This document shows positions 8,049-16,721 of a stretch of 64,000 bases of DNA, piece after piece. A model generated the notes under the pieces. The model had not been told where the DNA came from. It searched no databases and saw only the letters and a program-made list of their open reading frames with translations. The position numbers and the translations under genes were made by a program. How positions within the stretch are numbered: the stretch's first letter is position 1; every line of letters starts with the position of its first letter. The stretch is taken from contig JAZSLJ010000006.1 of assembly GCA_045535305.1 (NCBI GenBank), positions 1 through 64,000 of the forward strand, written 5' to 3'. This DNA comes from UBA1081 sp045535305. GTDB taxonomy: Bacteria; Bacillota; Clostridia; Oscillospirales; Acutalibacteraceae.

Positions 8049-9013
8049 ATCAATCCCGATTCTTTCAGTTCTTTTTCGGTGTAAGCGAGAATCGTTTTGG
8101 TTGCATCTTCCACACTGCCTTCAAATGAACAGCCTGCCGCCATTGAATGACCGCCGCCGCCCAAATATGACGCAATTTTTGATGCGTTGACAGGAGCGTT
8201 TGTCCTTACGGAGATTCTGCACATACCTTTTTTCTTTTCTTTTATGGTTATACCGGCATAAACACCCTCAATCTGTCTGGGGAGAGATGCAAGAGGCTGA
8301 GTTTCGCTGTCGGATACATTACTTTCTGTATACATCTCGTTTGTGATTGCAAGCACGGCGCATTTGCCGCCAAAATGAGTTTGCATGGAAGATATAGCCA
8401 TTTTTTCAATAGCCGCATATTCTTTGGATTTTGTTTCAAACTGAATCTTGTTTATACGGGCAACATCTGCACCTGCATCTGCCATATCAGCGGCAGTTCT
8501 GAAGGTTTTTGCCGTAGTGTTTGAATAACGGAAACAGCCTGTATCCGTTGCAACTGCAAGGTATATACATTCTGCAATATCCTTTGTGATTTCAATATTC
8601 ATTTCTCTGAGAATATCATAAATCACTTCACCTGCTGCGGCGGCAGATTCATCAAGACAGGTGCTGTTCGCATAAAAAATGTTAGATATATGGTGATCTA
8701 TGCAAAGCTCAACCTCACAGTCCTTTTTAAGTGAGGTTTTTGCAACACCTAAAATTCTGTTGTCTGCAGTATCAACAGCAACGATATGATCGTATGTGAA
8801 ATCCTCTGATGCAAGCAGACCGTCAGTTAAATATTCATCATTTTTTGAGAAACTTTCAAGACTTACTGCCGCATTTTTGCCGATGCTTCTCAATGCCTTG
8901 CATAATGCACAGGCACTGCCCACTGCATCACCGTCGGGATTTTCGTGGGCAATAATGAGAATGTTGTTCATCGAAAGCAGAATTTCAGCCGCCTGAGTTT
9001 TAGTTATTCTCAT
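8045..9013 (-). CDS. nrnA: DHH-family phosphoesterase, NrnA-like (oligoribonuclease / pAp phosphatase)
   Basis: Predicted to degrade short RNA fragments and/or dephosphorylate pAp. The 322-aa protein has DHH motif I HENPDGDAVGS at residues 23-33, VDTAD, the DHH motif itself (CIDHHISN) and a DHHA1 domain ending GGGGHSMAAG. The ATG at 9013 is preceded by AAAGGAC; a longer frame up to 9166 only reads back through rbfA. The start overlaps the rbfA stop by 14 nt. Confidence 0.92.
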   Translation of the reverse strand: MRITKTQAAEILLSMNNILIIAHENPDGDAVGSACALCKALRSIGKNAAVSLESFSKNDEYLTDGLLASEDFTYDHIVAVDTADNRILGVAKTSLKKDCEVELCIDHHISNIFYANSTCLDESAAAAGEVIYDILREMNIEITKDIAECIYLAVATDTGCFRYSNTTAKTFRTAADMADAGADVARINKIQFETKSKEYAAIEKMAISSMQTHFGGKCAVLAITNEMYTESNVSDSETQPLASLPRQIEGVYAGITIKEKKKGMCRISVRTNAPVNASKIASYLGGGGHSMAAGCSFEGSVEDATKTILAYTEKELKESGLI

Positions 9014-9368
9014 CGTTTTTGTCCTTTCGGAGCTTTTGTTCATAATCAGCCCAAAGCTCAATGCCTTTTTTAACCGAGTCATCAGCAACAAACTTGAGTT
9101 CGGGTGCTTTTCTGAGTTTAAGTCTGTGGCATACCTCTCTGCGGATAAGTCCGTTAGCTCTTTCAAGGCCCTGAACAGCGGATTTAGCAGTTTCTATACC
9201 TTCAAGAGCGCTTACATAAACTTTGCCGAACGATAAATCAGAAGCTAATTCAATTCTTACAACGGTAAGGAGTTTACCCTGAATTCTGGGGTCTTTAAGC
9301 TCGCGGATAACAGCGGTTATCTCTCTTTTGATATCTTCTGCCATTCGGTCATTTCTGTACATTGACAA
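9000..9368 (-). CDS. rbfA: Ribosome-binding factor A
   Basis: Assists 16S rRNA 5'-end and 30S maturation. The 122-aa protein shows the family motifs RMAEDIKREI, LKDPRI, DLSFGKVYVS and LRKAPELKFVADDS. Start choice: AAAGGG lies about 9 nt before a TTG at 9368 but 15 nt before the ATG at 9362, so the TTG (MSMYRN...) is favoured. It follows infB in the operon across a 76-nt spacer holding an inverted repeat. Confidence 0.93.
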   Translation of the reverse strand: MSMYRNDRMAEDIKREITAVIRELKDPRIQGKLLTVVRIELASDLSFGKVYVSALEGIETAKSAVQGLERANGLIRREVCHRLKLRKAPELKFVADDSVKKGIELWADYEQKLRKDKNDENN

Positions 9369-9390
9369 GATAGTTCACCCTTTCATAATG

Positions 9391-9450
9391 TACATTGATT
9401 CATAATGCATAACATAGTGTTACACATTATGAATCATTAATTAATTATTG
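9391..9450. repeat. Inverted repeat between infB and rbfA
   Basis: TGATTCATAATG (9396-9407) and CATTATGAATCA (9425-9436) form perfect 12-bp arms around a 17-nt loop. The flank TTAATTAATTATTG resembles the ATTAAATTATTG edge of the larger repeat family, so this may be a short, core-less relative. Its edge provides the final CAA TAA of infB. Confidence 0.7.
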
Positions 9451-11949
9451 ATCTCTGTATTCTTCGGTTATATATGCTTCAAAGATGTCTCCGTCTTTGA
9501 TGTCGTTGAACTTTTTAAGTCCTACGCCGCATTCGTAACCTGTAGCAACTTCCTTAACATCGTCCTTGAAACGGCGGAGTGAATCAATTTCATCCTCTGC
9601 GATAACGATACCGTCGCGGACAACACGGATTTTTGCATTTCTCTGGATTTTGCCGGAGAGAACATAACAACCTGCGATAGTGCCGACACTTGAAATCTTG
9701 AATGTGCTTCTGACTTCAAGACGACCAAGGTCAACGTCTCTGATTTTGGGAGCAAGCATACCTTTTATAGCAGCTTCAACGTCCTCAATACAGTCGTAAA
9801 TAACCATATACATACGCATTTCAACGTGATCTCTCTCAGCATTGGCTGCAGCAACGGGGTCGGGTCTTACGTGGAAACCGATAATAATAGCGTTTGATGC
9901 GTGAGCAAGCATAACGTCGGATTCGTTGACAGCACCTACACCGCCGTGAATAACCTTAACTCTTACCTCGTTGTTGGAGAGCTTTTCAAGGCTCTGCTTA
10001 ACAGCTTCAACCGAGCCCTGTACGTCAGCCTTGACAATGATGTTGAGCTCTTTCATTTCACCTGCTTCGATTGTAGAGAACAGGTTGTCAAGAGTAACCT
10101 TCTGAACTGAGCTGAACTGAGCTTCTTTTTCTTTCTGTTTACGCTGTTCAACAAGCTCTCTTGCAAGTCTTTCGTCGGAAACAGCGTCAAAAGCATCACC
10201 AGCGTTGGGAGCTTCTGTAAGACCTGCAATTTCAACGGGAACTGAAGGGCCTGCTTCGGCTACTTTCTGACCCTTGTAGTCAGTCATAACTCTTACACGG
10301 CCAACTGCTGTACCTGCAACGATTGTATCACCGTTTCTGAGTGTACCGTTCTGTACAAGAAGAGTAGCAATAGGACCTCTGCCCTTGTCGAGTCTTGCTT
10401 CAATAACGATACCCTTTGCAGATCTGTTGGGATTAGCTTTAAGCTCCTTCATTTCAGCTACAAGAAGTATTGACTCAAGGAGCTTGTCGATATTCATATG
10501 TGTTTTTGCAGAAACGGGAACGCAGATAGTGTCGCCGCCCCATTCTTCGGGAACGATCTCATGCTCTGTCAACTGCTGAAGAACACGGTCGGGATTTACA
10601 TCGGGTTTATCCATTTTGTTGATAGCAACAATTACGGAAATACCTGCTGCTTTTGCGTGGTTGATAGCTTCAATAGTCTGAGGCATAATACCGTCGTCTG
10701 CCGCAACAACAAGAACTGCAATATCTGTTGCCATTGCACCTCTTGCACGCATTGATGTAAACGCTGCGTGGCCGGGGGTATCAAGGAATGTTATATCATT
10801 TCCGTCAACATTTACTCTGTAAGCACCGATATGCTGTGTGATACCGCCGGATTCGGTTGTTGTAACTGATGTGTTACGGATAGCGTCAAGAAGAGATGTC
10901 TTACCGTGGTCAACATGACCCATAACGCATACAACGGGACTTCTGGGGAGAAGAGCTGCTTCATCGTCTTCGGAGTCATCAATGATTTTATCTTCGATTG
11001 TAACAACAACCTCTTTTTCAACCTTTGCACCAAGCTCTGTTGCAACGATTTCTGCTGTGTCGAAATCGATAGTTTCGTTAATAGATGCCATAATGCCGTA
11101 CATAAACAGCTTTTTGATAACCTCGGAAGCTGTGAGCTTAAGTCTTGATGCAAGTTCACCTACTGTGATTTCGTCGCCGACCTTGATAACGATCTGCTTC
11201 TTTGCTCTTTCGGCGGCGATACGTGCAAGTCTTTCCTGCTCAGTTTCCTTTTTACCTGAATGTGTGCCCTGCTTGCGGTACTGCTTTGATTTCTGATTAA
11301 TCTTCTGCTTCTTTGCAGTATCTCTGTCCTTCATACGGGATTTTTCGGGAGCGATATCCTCGTATTTTTCGTTATATTTATCAAGGTCAACATTTGTGCT
11401 TCTTGTGTCAATGGTACGCTTGTCGCCTTTTGTTCTTGCCTGCATGGGGCCGTCATTTTTCTTGTGTGCTCTCTTTTCAAAGGGCTTTGATGCAGGAGCT
11501 TTTGTTTCTGCATCGGGTTTGCTCTGTGCATCAGTTTTCTGAGCAGCAGGCTTTTGTTCACCGCGTTTTTTGTCGGCAGGTGCGGCTTTTTTCTGACCTT
11601 CGGGGCTTGCCTTTGCAGCATCTTTTGCAGGTGCTTTTTCTGCCTTTTTCGGTTTCTCTGCTTTATCCTTAGCTGTTTTCTCAGGCTCTGCAGGAGCTTC
11701 GGGTTCGGGCTTCTTTACAGAAGAAACATTTTTTGTAAGAGCAATATATTCATCAAAGCTTGCTGCCATATTGCTTTGGGTGAGTGCTTCAAAAACAATA
11801 TCAAGTTCATCGGGAGTAAGAGTTGTCTGTGATTTCTTTTCTCCTTCAGAATAATTGCTGAGTAATGATATAATATCGTTACTGCTTTTATTTAAATCCT
11901 TAGCAAGGTCGTGGATTTTATAGCCGCCTGTTTTATTCTTTTGTGCCAT
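9445..11949 (-). CDS. infB: Translation initiation factor IF-2
   Basis: GTPase that brings initiator tRNA to the 30S subunit. The 834-aa protein starts with an IF2_N-like segment (YKIHDLAKDLNKSSNDIISLL). A long low-complexity Lys/Ala/Pro-rich linker (about residues 95-225) and a second IF2_N segment follow. The G domain carries G1 GHVDHGKT near residue 343, then DTPGHAAF, NKMDKPD and SAKT. The C-terminal part shows IIVKADVQGSVEA and MYMVIYDCIEDVEAAIKGML. Length is ordinary for a Gram-positive IF-2. It starts just downstream of ylxQ. Confidence 0.97.
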   Translation of the reverse strand: MAQKNKTGGYKIHDLAKDLNKSSNDIISLLSNYSEGEKKSQTTLTPDELDIVFEALTQSNMAASFDEYIALTKNVSSVKKPEPEAPAEPEKTAKDKAEKPKKAEKAPAKDAAKASPEGQKKAAPADKKRGEQKPAAQKTDAQSKPDAETKAPASKPFEKRAHKKNDGPMQARTKGDKRTIDTRSTNVDLDKYNEKYEDIAPEKSRMKDRDTAKKQKINQKSKQYRKQGTHSGKKETEQERLARIAAERAKKQIVIKVGDEITVGELASRLKLTASEVIKKLFMYGIMASINETIDFDTAEIVATELGAKVEKEVVVTIEDKIIDDSEDDEAALLPRSPVVCVMGHVDHGKTSLLDAIRNTSVTTTESGGITQHIGAYRVNVDGNDITFLDTPGHAAFTSMRARGAMATDIAVLVVAADDGIMPQTIEAINHAKAAGISVIVAINKMDKPDVNPDRVLQQLTEHEIVPEEWGGDTICVPVSAKTHMNIDKLLESILLVAEMKELKANPNRSAKGIVIEARLDKGRGPIATLLVQNGTLRNGDTIVAGTAVGRVRVMTDYKGQKVAEAGPSVPVEIAGLTEAPNAGDAFDAVSDERLARELVEQRKQKEKEAQFSSVQKVTLDNLFSTIEAGEMKELNIIVKADVQGSVEAVKQSLEKLSNNEVRVKVIHGGVGAVNESDVMLAHASNAIIIGFHVRPDPVAAANAERDHVEMRMYMVIYDCIEDVEAAIKGMLAPKIRDVDLGRLEVRSTFKISSVGTIAGCYVLSGKIQRNAKIRVVRDGIVIAEDEIDSLRRFKDDVKEVATGYECGVGLKKFNDIKDGDIFEAYITEEYRDQ

Positions 11950-11952
11950 GTG

Positions 11953-12252
11953 TTAATCCTCCTTAATCGTTGATAATACGAGATCTTTCAGCCCGCTGTC
12001 GGTTATAGCGTAAACAGCAGAGCGTTTGCCTATGTGTTGTTGCATATCATTCATAGTGGCATCTGTTCTGATGATTTGTAATTCAGATGTAAGATTATGC
12101 ATTTCGCTTTCGAGCCGTTGAGAAGCATCACTTGTTAAAATAACAACCTTAGCACTGCCGTTTTTTACGGAGTTTTTAACTTCATCGTGGCCTATAGTAA
12201 GTTTTTTTGCGCGTCTGCATATACCTAATGAATTAAAAAATCTGTCTGTCAA
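11953..12252 (-). CDS. ylxQ: L7Ae-family RNA-binding protein (YlxQ)
   Basis: Small (99 aa) L7Ae/L30e/Gadd45-like protein that probably binds kink-turn RNA; the exact function of YlxQ is not settled. Visible signatures are GICRRAKKLTIGHDEV near the N-terminus, AKVVILTSDAS and the later IGKRSAVYAI. The start overlaps the rnpM stop (ATGA), and infB follows 3 nt after its stop. This order is standard in Firmicutes nusA operons. Confidence 0.9.
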   Translation of the reverse strand: MTDRFFNSLGICRRAKKLTIGHDEVKNSVKNGSAKVVILTSDASQRLESEMHNLTSELQIIRTDATMNDMQQHIGKRSAVYAITDSGLKDLVLSTIKED

Positions 12253-12515
12253 TCTGAGTTCAGCAACCTTTCTGTTTCATCATATACCGCATCAGATACG
12301 GAACATTCAAAGATTTTTTCCAGTCTTTTTGCCTTTTTAGCTTTTTTCAAGCATTCTGCGCTGTTGCAGATATATGCACCTCTGCCGTTTTTTTTGCCGG
12401 TGAGGTCAAGACTTATTTCTCCGTCGGGAGCTTTTACAATTCTTACAAGCTCTCTTTTAGGTTTTGATTCATTACATCCGATGCATTTTCTCATCGGTAT
12501 TTTTTTTTGCTGCAT
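12249..12515 (-). CDS. rnpM: RNase P modulator RnpM (YlxR)
   Basis: 88-aa member of the YlxR family, recently described as a modulator of RNase P (from memory). The signature PMRKCIGCNESKPKRELVRIV is followed by GKKNGRGAYIC and a basic helix KKAKKAKRLEKIF. The ATG at 12515 has a strong AACGGAGG site; a longer frame to 12560 overlaps the nusA end and was rejected. It lies between nusA and ylxQ as usual. Confidence 0.93.
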   Translation of the reverse strand: MQQKKIPMRKCIGCNESKPKRELVRIVKAPDGEISLDLTGKKNGRGAYICNSAECLKKAKKAKRLEKIFECSVSDAVYDETERLLNSD

Positions 12516-12556
12516 CGAAAGACCTCCGTTAAGATTTTCAGTTTTATTAAAAAGAA

Positions 12557-14071
12557 TCAAAGCTTATAAACAAATTCGCTTTCAGGCTTAATATCGATTT
12601 TCCAACCTGTGAGTTTAGCTGCAAGCTTTGCGTTGATACCCTTGTTGCCGATAGCCAGAGAAAGCTGAGTATCGGGAACGCATACCTCACATACCTTCGG
12701 AACTTTAACATGTTCTTCGCCGAACAGTATTTTTGCCATATCGTCTGCGGATTCGGGATTTTCATTAATGCCGCCACTTAAAATCTGAACGTGTTTGATT
12801 TCTGCGGGAGCGAGAGCAGCGCTGATGTATTCTACGGGATCATCACTGTATTTGATGATGTCGATTTTTTCACCGCTGAGCTGTCTGATTATTGCGTTTA
12901 CACGAGCGCCTTTGGGACCGATACAAGCACCTACGGGGTCAATATCGGGGTCTTTGCTGTAAACTGCAATTTTTGTTCTGACGCCTGCTTCGCGGGCAAT
13001 ATTCTTGATTTCAACAATACCTTCGCTGATTTCAGTAACTTCGTTTTCAAACAGTCTTTTTACAAAACCGTGATGTGTTCTTGAAATTTTAACTCTTGCG
13101 GTTTTTTCTGAACTTGCAGCAACCTCAACAAGATATGCCTGCACCATCTGATCGGGAACAAACTTTTCGCCGGGAATCTGTTCACTTGCGGGAAGATAAA
13201 CATCAAGATTACCGATTCTGAGAGTTGCAGCACCGCTGTCTTTATAGTAAGAAACAAATTTTGCAGAAATAATTTCCTTTTCTTTAGCCTGCAGTTCTTT
13301 AAATACCATTTCTTTTGTAAGTTCGCCGATGCCCTGACGGAAAACGTGTTTAACAGTCTGAGCAACAACTCTGCCGAAATCTGTGATGTCAAGATCACAT
13401 TCAACAGTTTCGCCTATAAGAGCACCGTTTCTGTAAGACTGTGCATCTTCAACCCAGATTTCAATAGCGGGATCGTAAACGTCGTCGGGAAGCTCAACAA
13501 CTGTTTTTCTTACGTATAAACGAATTGTTTTTTCATCTGCGTTGATATCGCAACGAACTAACTCCTTATTTTCTTTATCCTTGGGAGCAATATCGTTTGC
13601 AACTGCGGTTGCGATAGCTGTTTCAAACTTTTTGCAGATATCACTTAATGTGAAGCGGGATTCTTTTTTGAATCCTTTTGTAGTTTCTGCGTGGAAAGCT
13701 TCAATAATGGGGAAAAATTCATCTTCATATACAAGTTTTCTGAATACTCGCATTATTATGCTTTCGGGAGAAAGGTTTGTATAATCTGTAATGTTGATTT
13801 CTTCGCCGTCTGCTTTGTAGAATAATATAGTTTGTCTTTTTGAGGTATAATTTATTTTGCAGACAACGGGTTCATTTGTGTTCATAACTTTCTGTATGAA
13901 AGCGGCAAGTTCTTTTTCCATTTTGCCGTAAAGCTCGTCTGCAAGAATAGCAGTCATCTGAACGGTGTCAGTTCCGAGCCTCTTTTTTGTTTCGGGGTCA
14001 TTAAGTTTAACAATTCTGTCTACTTTTTCTTTAAGATGTCTGTTTGCCTCATCAAAGAAAATCTTATACAT
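12557..14071 (-). CDS. nusA: Transcription factor NusA with extra N-terminal domain
   Basis: Binds RNA polymerase and controls pausing, termination and antitermination. The core is clear: an S1 region (LPASEQIPGEKF about residues 293-303), KH1 with the segment from DPVGACIGPKGARV (about 378-391), and KH2 with SLAIGNKG and LAAKLTGWKIDI at the C-terminus. The protein is 504 aa, while Firmicutes NusA is usually about 350-380. The core NTD seems to begin around residue 130-140, so residues 1 to about 135 are additional. The only upstream AAAGGA is about 13 nt from the ATG, a rather long spacing. Starting at an internal Met (M107) would leave about 360 nt of open frame unexplained. Confidence 0.93.
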   Translation of the reverse strand: MYKIFFDEANRHLKEKVDRIVKLNDPETKKRLGTDTVQMTAILADELYGKMEKELAAFIQKVMNTNEPVVCKINYTSKRQTILFYKADGEEINITDYTNLSPESIIMRVFRKLVYEDEFFPIIEAFHAETTKGFKKESRFTLSDICKKFETAIATAVANDIAPKDKENKELVRCDINADEKTIRLYVRKTVVELPDDVYDPAIEIWVEDAQSYRNGALIGETVECDLDITDFGRVVAQTVKHVFRQGIGELTKEMVFKELQAKEKEIISAKFVSYYKDSGAATLRIGNLDVYLPASEQIPGEKFVPDQMVQAYLVEVAASSEKTARVKISRTHHGFVKRLFENEVTEISEGIVEIKNIAREAGVRTKIAVYSKDPDIDPVGACIGPKGARVNAIIRQLSGEKIDIIKYSDDPVEYISAALAPAEIKHVQILSGGINENPESADDMAKILFGEEHVKVPKVCEVCVPDTQLSLAIGNKGINAKLAAKLTGWKIDIKPESEFVYKL

Positions 14072-14111
14072 TTTTTCTGGTCAATCCTTTCCGGTTGGTA
14101 TTGTTTATTGT

Positions 14112-14588
14112 TTAGTTGAAACCGGGGAAATCGTCAAGACGAATCCACGAGGTTTCTTTTTTGTTTACGGTAAGTGTTTTGTCTGCTGCATAAAGTACAG
14201 TCAGCTCGCCGTTTTCGTATTTTTCAAGAGTTCCGTGAAATTCTTTTTGTCCGTCAACGGCTCTGGGGAGCTTTAACATTATTTTTGCACCGAGAAATCT
14301 TGTAAAATGCTCATCTCTTACAAGGTCTCTTTCAATTCCGGGTGATGATACCTGAAGATTGTAGCTTTGCTCTATAGGGTCAAGCCTGTCAAGGGGTTCT
14401 TCGATTGCGTGGCTCATATTTACGCAGTCCTCAATATCGATTCCGCCTTCCTTGTCAATGAAAATTCGCAGATACCAGTTCGTGCCTTCTTTCTGGAAAC
14501 GGACATCCCATAAGATAAGTCCCAATTCATCGGCAATAGGCTTTGCAATGTCCCATACGAGCGAAACAGTGTTTTTCTTTTCTGCCAA
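14112..14588 (-). CDS. rimP: Ribosome maturation factor RimP
   Basis: Needed for 30S subunit maturation. The 158-aa protein shows the family motifs LILWDVRF (near residue 24), WYLRIFIDKEGGIDIEDC, and the SYNLQVSSPGIERDL core. First gene of the long minus-strand operon, with a TGGAGG ribosome site and a hairpin in its leader. nusA follows after 40 nt. Confidence 0.94.
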   Translation of the reverse strand: MAEKKNTVSLVWDIAKPIADELGLILWDVRFQKEGTNWYLRIFIDKEGGIDIEDCVNMSHAIEEPLDRLDPIEQSYNLQVSSPGIERDLVRDEHFTRFLGAKIMLKLPRAVDGQKEFHGTLEKYENGELTVLYAADKTLTVNKKETSWIRLDDFPGFN

Positions 14589-14611
14589 AATAAAACCTCC
14601 ATTTTTTCATA

Positions 14612-14640
14612 AGAAAAGAGCGAGTGGGGTACTCGCTCTG
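14612..14640 (-). terminator. Leader hairpin (possible attenuator) of the rimP-nusA operon
   Basis: AGAGCGAGT / ACTCGCTCT perfect 9-bp stem (14617-14639) with a 5-nt loop. On the minus strand it is followed by TTTTC, between the promoter and the rimP ribosome site. This is suited to premature termination, and NusA encoded downstream could be the sensor (inference). Confidence 0.6.
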
Positions 14641-14666
14641 GTTGAAATATTCAATTACCGTATAAA

Positions 14667-14695
14667 AGTATAGCACCTTTCATTATAAATTGCAA
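14667..14695 (-). promoter_or_regulatory. Promoter of the rimP-nusA-infB operon
   Basis: Minus-strand TTGCAA (14695-14690), 17-nt spacer ending TGC (extended -10), TATACT (14672-14667). The start would be near 14660, giving a leader of about 70 nt. Confidence 0.75.
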
Positions 14696-14738
14696 TAGTT
14701 TTTAATAAATTTTTTTTATACAAGATTATATAAAAGAC

Positions 14739-14767
14739 TTGTAATGATTGTAGATAAAATGTATAAT
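14739..14767 (+). promoter_or_regulatory. Promoter of the mreBCD cluster
   Basis: TTGTAA (14739-14744), 17-nt spacer, TATAAT (14762-14767), about 95 bp upstream of mreB and divergent from the rimP promoter. Confidence 0.7.
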
Positions 14768-14860
14768 AAAGTGATTGATTATGATCTGTAACATACAGTT
14801 TGATTCTGTCGTTATAAATATCTGATTTCAATTTATGATTAATTCCGGAAGGTGTAAGAA

Positions 14861-15856
14861 ATGCTTTTTTCACAGGATATAGGTATAGATTTAGGAACAT
14901 CAAACACTTTGGTGTATGCAAAAGGCAAGGGGATTATTATAAGAGAGCCGTCTGTTGTTGCTCTTGACGTAAGGGAAACTCCCTCAAAGCTCGTTGCTGT
15001 AGGTACAGAGGCAAAAACGATGATCGGCAGAACACCGGGGTCAATAACTGCTCAGCGCCCTATTAAAAACGGCGTTATTTCGGACTATGAAATGACAGCG
15101 GATATGCTGCGTGAGCTTATCAAAAAGGCTCAGAGTAATTCAATTTTTAACAGAGCAAGAGTTCTGCTTTGTATTCCTTCAGGTGTTACGGAGGTTGAAC
15201 GTAAGGCTGTTCATGACGCGGCAAGAAATGCAGGTGCAAGATATGTAAGCCTTATTGAAGTACCCATGGCTGCTGCTATCGGTGCGGGACTTCCCGTGGG
15301 TGAACCCGTAGGCAGTATGATTGCAGACCTCGGTGCAGGTACATCAGAGGTTGCCGTTGTTTCTTTGGGCGATATCGTTTCTTCAAATTCCGTACGTGTT
15401 GGCGGTGATGATATGGATGACGCCATTATTGCTTATATAAGAAGAAAACATAATATTCTCATCGGTGAAAGAACCGCAGAGGATATCAAAATCAAAATCG
15501 GCTCTGCTTATCCTTATGACGGTGAAGCCGCAATCAATATCAAGGGCAGAAACCTTGTTGACGGCTTGCCTAAAAATGTTGAGGTTACATCTGCTGAAAT
15601 AAGAGAAGCTATTTCCGACTGTGTAAACCAGATTGTAGATATGATTTGCGATACTCTTGACAAAACTCCGCCCGAGCTCGCTTCCGATATTCTTGACAGA
15701 GGTATTACTCTGTCGGGAGGAACGGCTATGCTCCGCGGACTTGATAAGCTTATTTCTCAGGTAACAAAAATGCCTGTAAAGGTTTGTGCAAATCCTCTTG
15801 ACTGCGTTGCGGCAGGCACAGGTAAGTGCCTTGAAAAGAATATTGCGGGAATTTAA
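14861..15856 (+). CDS. mreB: Rod-shape actin homologue MreB
   Basis: Forms membrane-bound filaments that guide lateral wall synthesis. The 331-aa actin-fold protein has phosphate-1 motif IGIDLGTSNTLVY (residues 7-19), RPIKNGVISDYE, phosphate-2 ADLGAGTSEVAVV and the late adenosine motif LSGGTAMLRGLD. The ATG at 14861 is preceded by GGAAGG. mreC follows 19 nt after the stop. It could equally be called Mbl, but the place in an mreBCD cluster favours MreB. Confidence 0.95.
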   Translation: MLFSQDIGIDLGTSNTLVYAKGKGIIIREPSVVALDVRETPSKLVAVGTEAKTMIGRTPGSITAQRPIKNGVISDYEMTADMLRELIKKAQSNSIFNRARVLLCIPSGVTEVERKAVHDAARNAGARYVSLIEVPMAAAIGAGLPVGEPVGSMIADLGAGTSEVAVVSLGDIVSSNSVRVGGDDMDDAIIAYIRRKHNILIGERTAEDIKIKIGSAYPYDGEAAINIKGRNLVDGLPKNVEVTSAEIREAISDCVNQIVDMICDTLDKTPPELASDILDRGITLSGGTAMLRGLDKLISQVTKMPVKVCANPLDCVAAGTGKCLEKNIAGI

Positions 15857-15875
15857 GTTGTTAAGGTAAAATAAA

Positions 15876-16718
15876 ATGAAAAACTTTTTTAAAAGCACAA
15901 AATTCAAGGTTTTAATATGTGTGTTGGCGGCATTGTTCTGCGGTATGTTGCTTGCGGCATTCACAAGCAACTCCGTTTCTCCCGTTACAAGCGTTGCGGG
16001 TGTGATTTATAAGCCGTTTCAGCAGGCGGCATCGTATGTAGCCGAAAAAACACAGGATTGGAAAGGCTCTTTTGTATCATCTTCGGAATATAAGGAACAG
16101 GTGCAGGAGCTTGAATCCGAAATACTTGAATATAATGAAAAACTCGTTGATTATGAAAGAACAAAACAAAAGCTTGAATCATACGAGGCAGTTCTCGGCG
16201 TAAAAAATGAAAATCCCGATTATAAACTTGTTGCAGCATCTGTTATATCAAAAAATACCGCAGATGCTTATGATTCAATAACTATCGATAAGGGGACAAC
16301 ATCGGGTGTTAAGGTCAACGCCCCTGTTATATACGGCGAAAATGTAATCGGTATCGTAAAAGAAGCAGGTCTGACTACAAGTGTTGTAAAGACTATTCTT
16401 GACCCGTCTGTGAATATAAGTGTGTATGAAATAAAGTCAAGAGAAAGCGGCTATTCAAACACAACGGCATCACTTTCTTATGAGGGCTTTTGTAAAATGT
16501 CAGGTCTTACACAGGAAACAGCAGTATCAGCAGGCGGTATTGTATGTACATCGGGTCTTGGCGGAATTTTCCCCCGCGACCTTGTAATCGGTACGATAAC
16601 CGTTATGAAAAACGAAGAAACCGATGTGTCTGTGTACGGTATTATTGAACCTGCGGTGGATGTAAGAGCCGTGAATGATGTTTTTGTTATTACTGATTTT
16701 ATTAGTGATACGGAGTAA
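15876..16718 (+). CDS. mreC: Rod shape-determining protein MreC
   Basis: Bitopic scaffold of the elongasome (280 aa). One N-terminal transmembrane helix (about residues 8-28) is followed by a coiled coil (about 75-110: QVQELESEILEYNEKLVDYE) and the beta-rich MreC core with AASVISKNTADAYDSITID and GAPV/VIGIV-type elements. It sits between mreB and mreD, 3 nt before the latter. Confidence 0.92.
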   Translation: MKNFFKSTKFKVLICVLAALFCGMLLAAFTSNSVSPVTSVAGVIYKPFQQAASYVAEKTQDWKGSFVSSSEYKEQVQELESEILEYNEKLVDYERTKQKLESYEAVLGVKNENPDYKLVAASVISKNTADAYDSITIDKGTTSGVKVNAPVIYGENVIGIVKEAGLTTSVVKTILDPSVNISVYEIKSRESGYSNTTASLSYEGFCKMSGLTQETAVSAGGIVCTSGLGGIFPRDLVIGTITVMKNEETDVSVYGIIEPAVDVRAVNDVFVITDFISDTE

Positions 16719-16721
16719 TTT

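Noticed and set aside
15383..15970. Minus-strand 195-codon frame over mreB/mreC
   Set aside because: Shadow frame; Cys/Asn-rich composition typical of the reverse strand of these genes.
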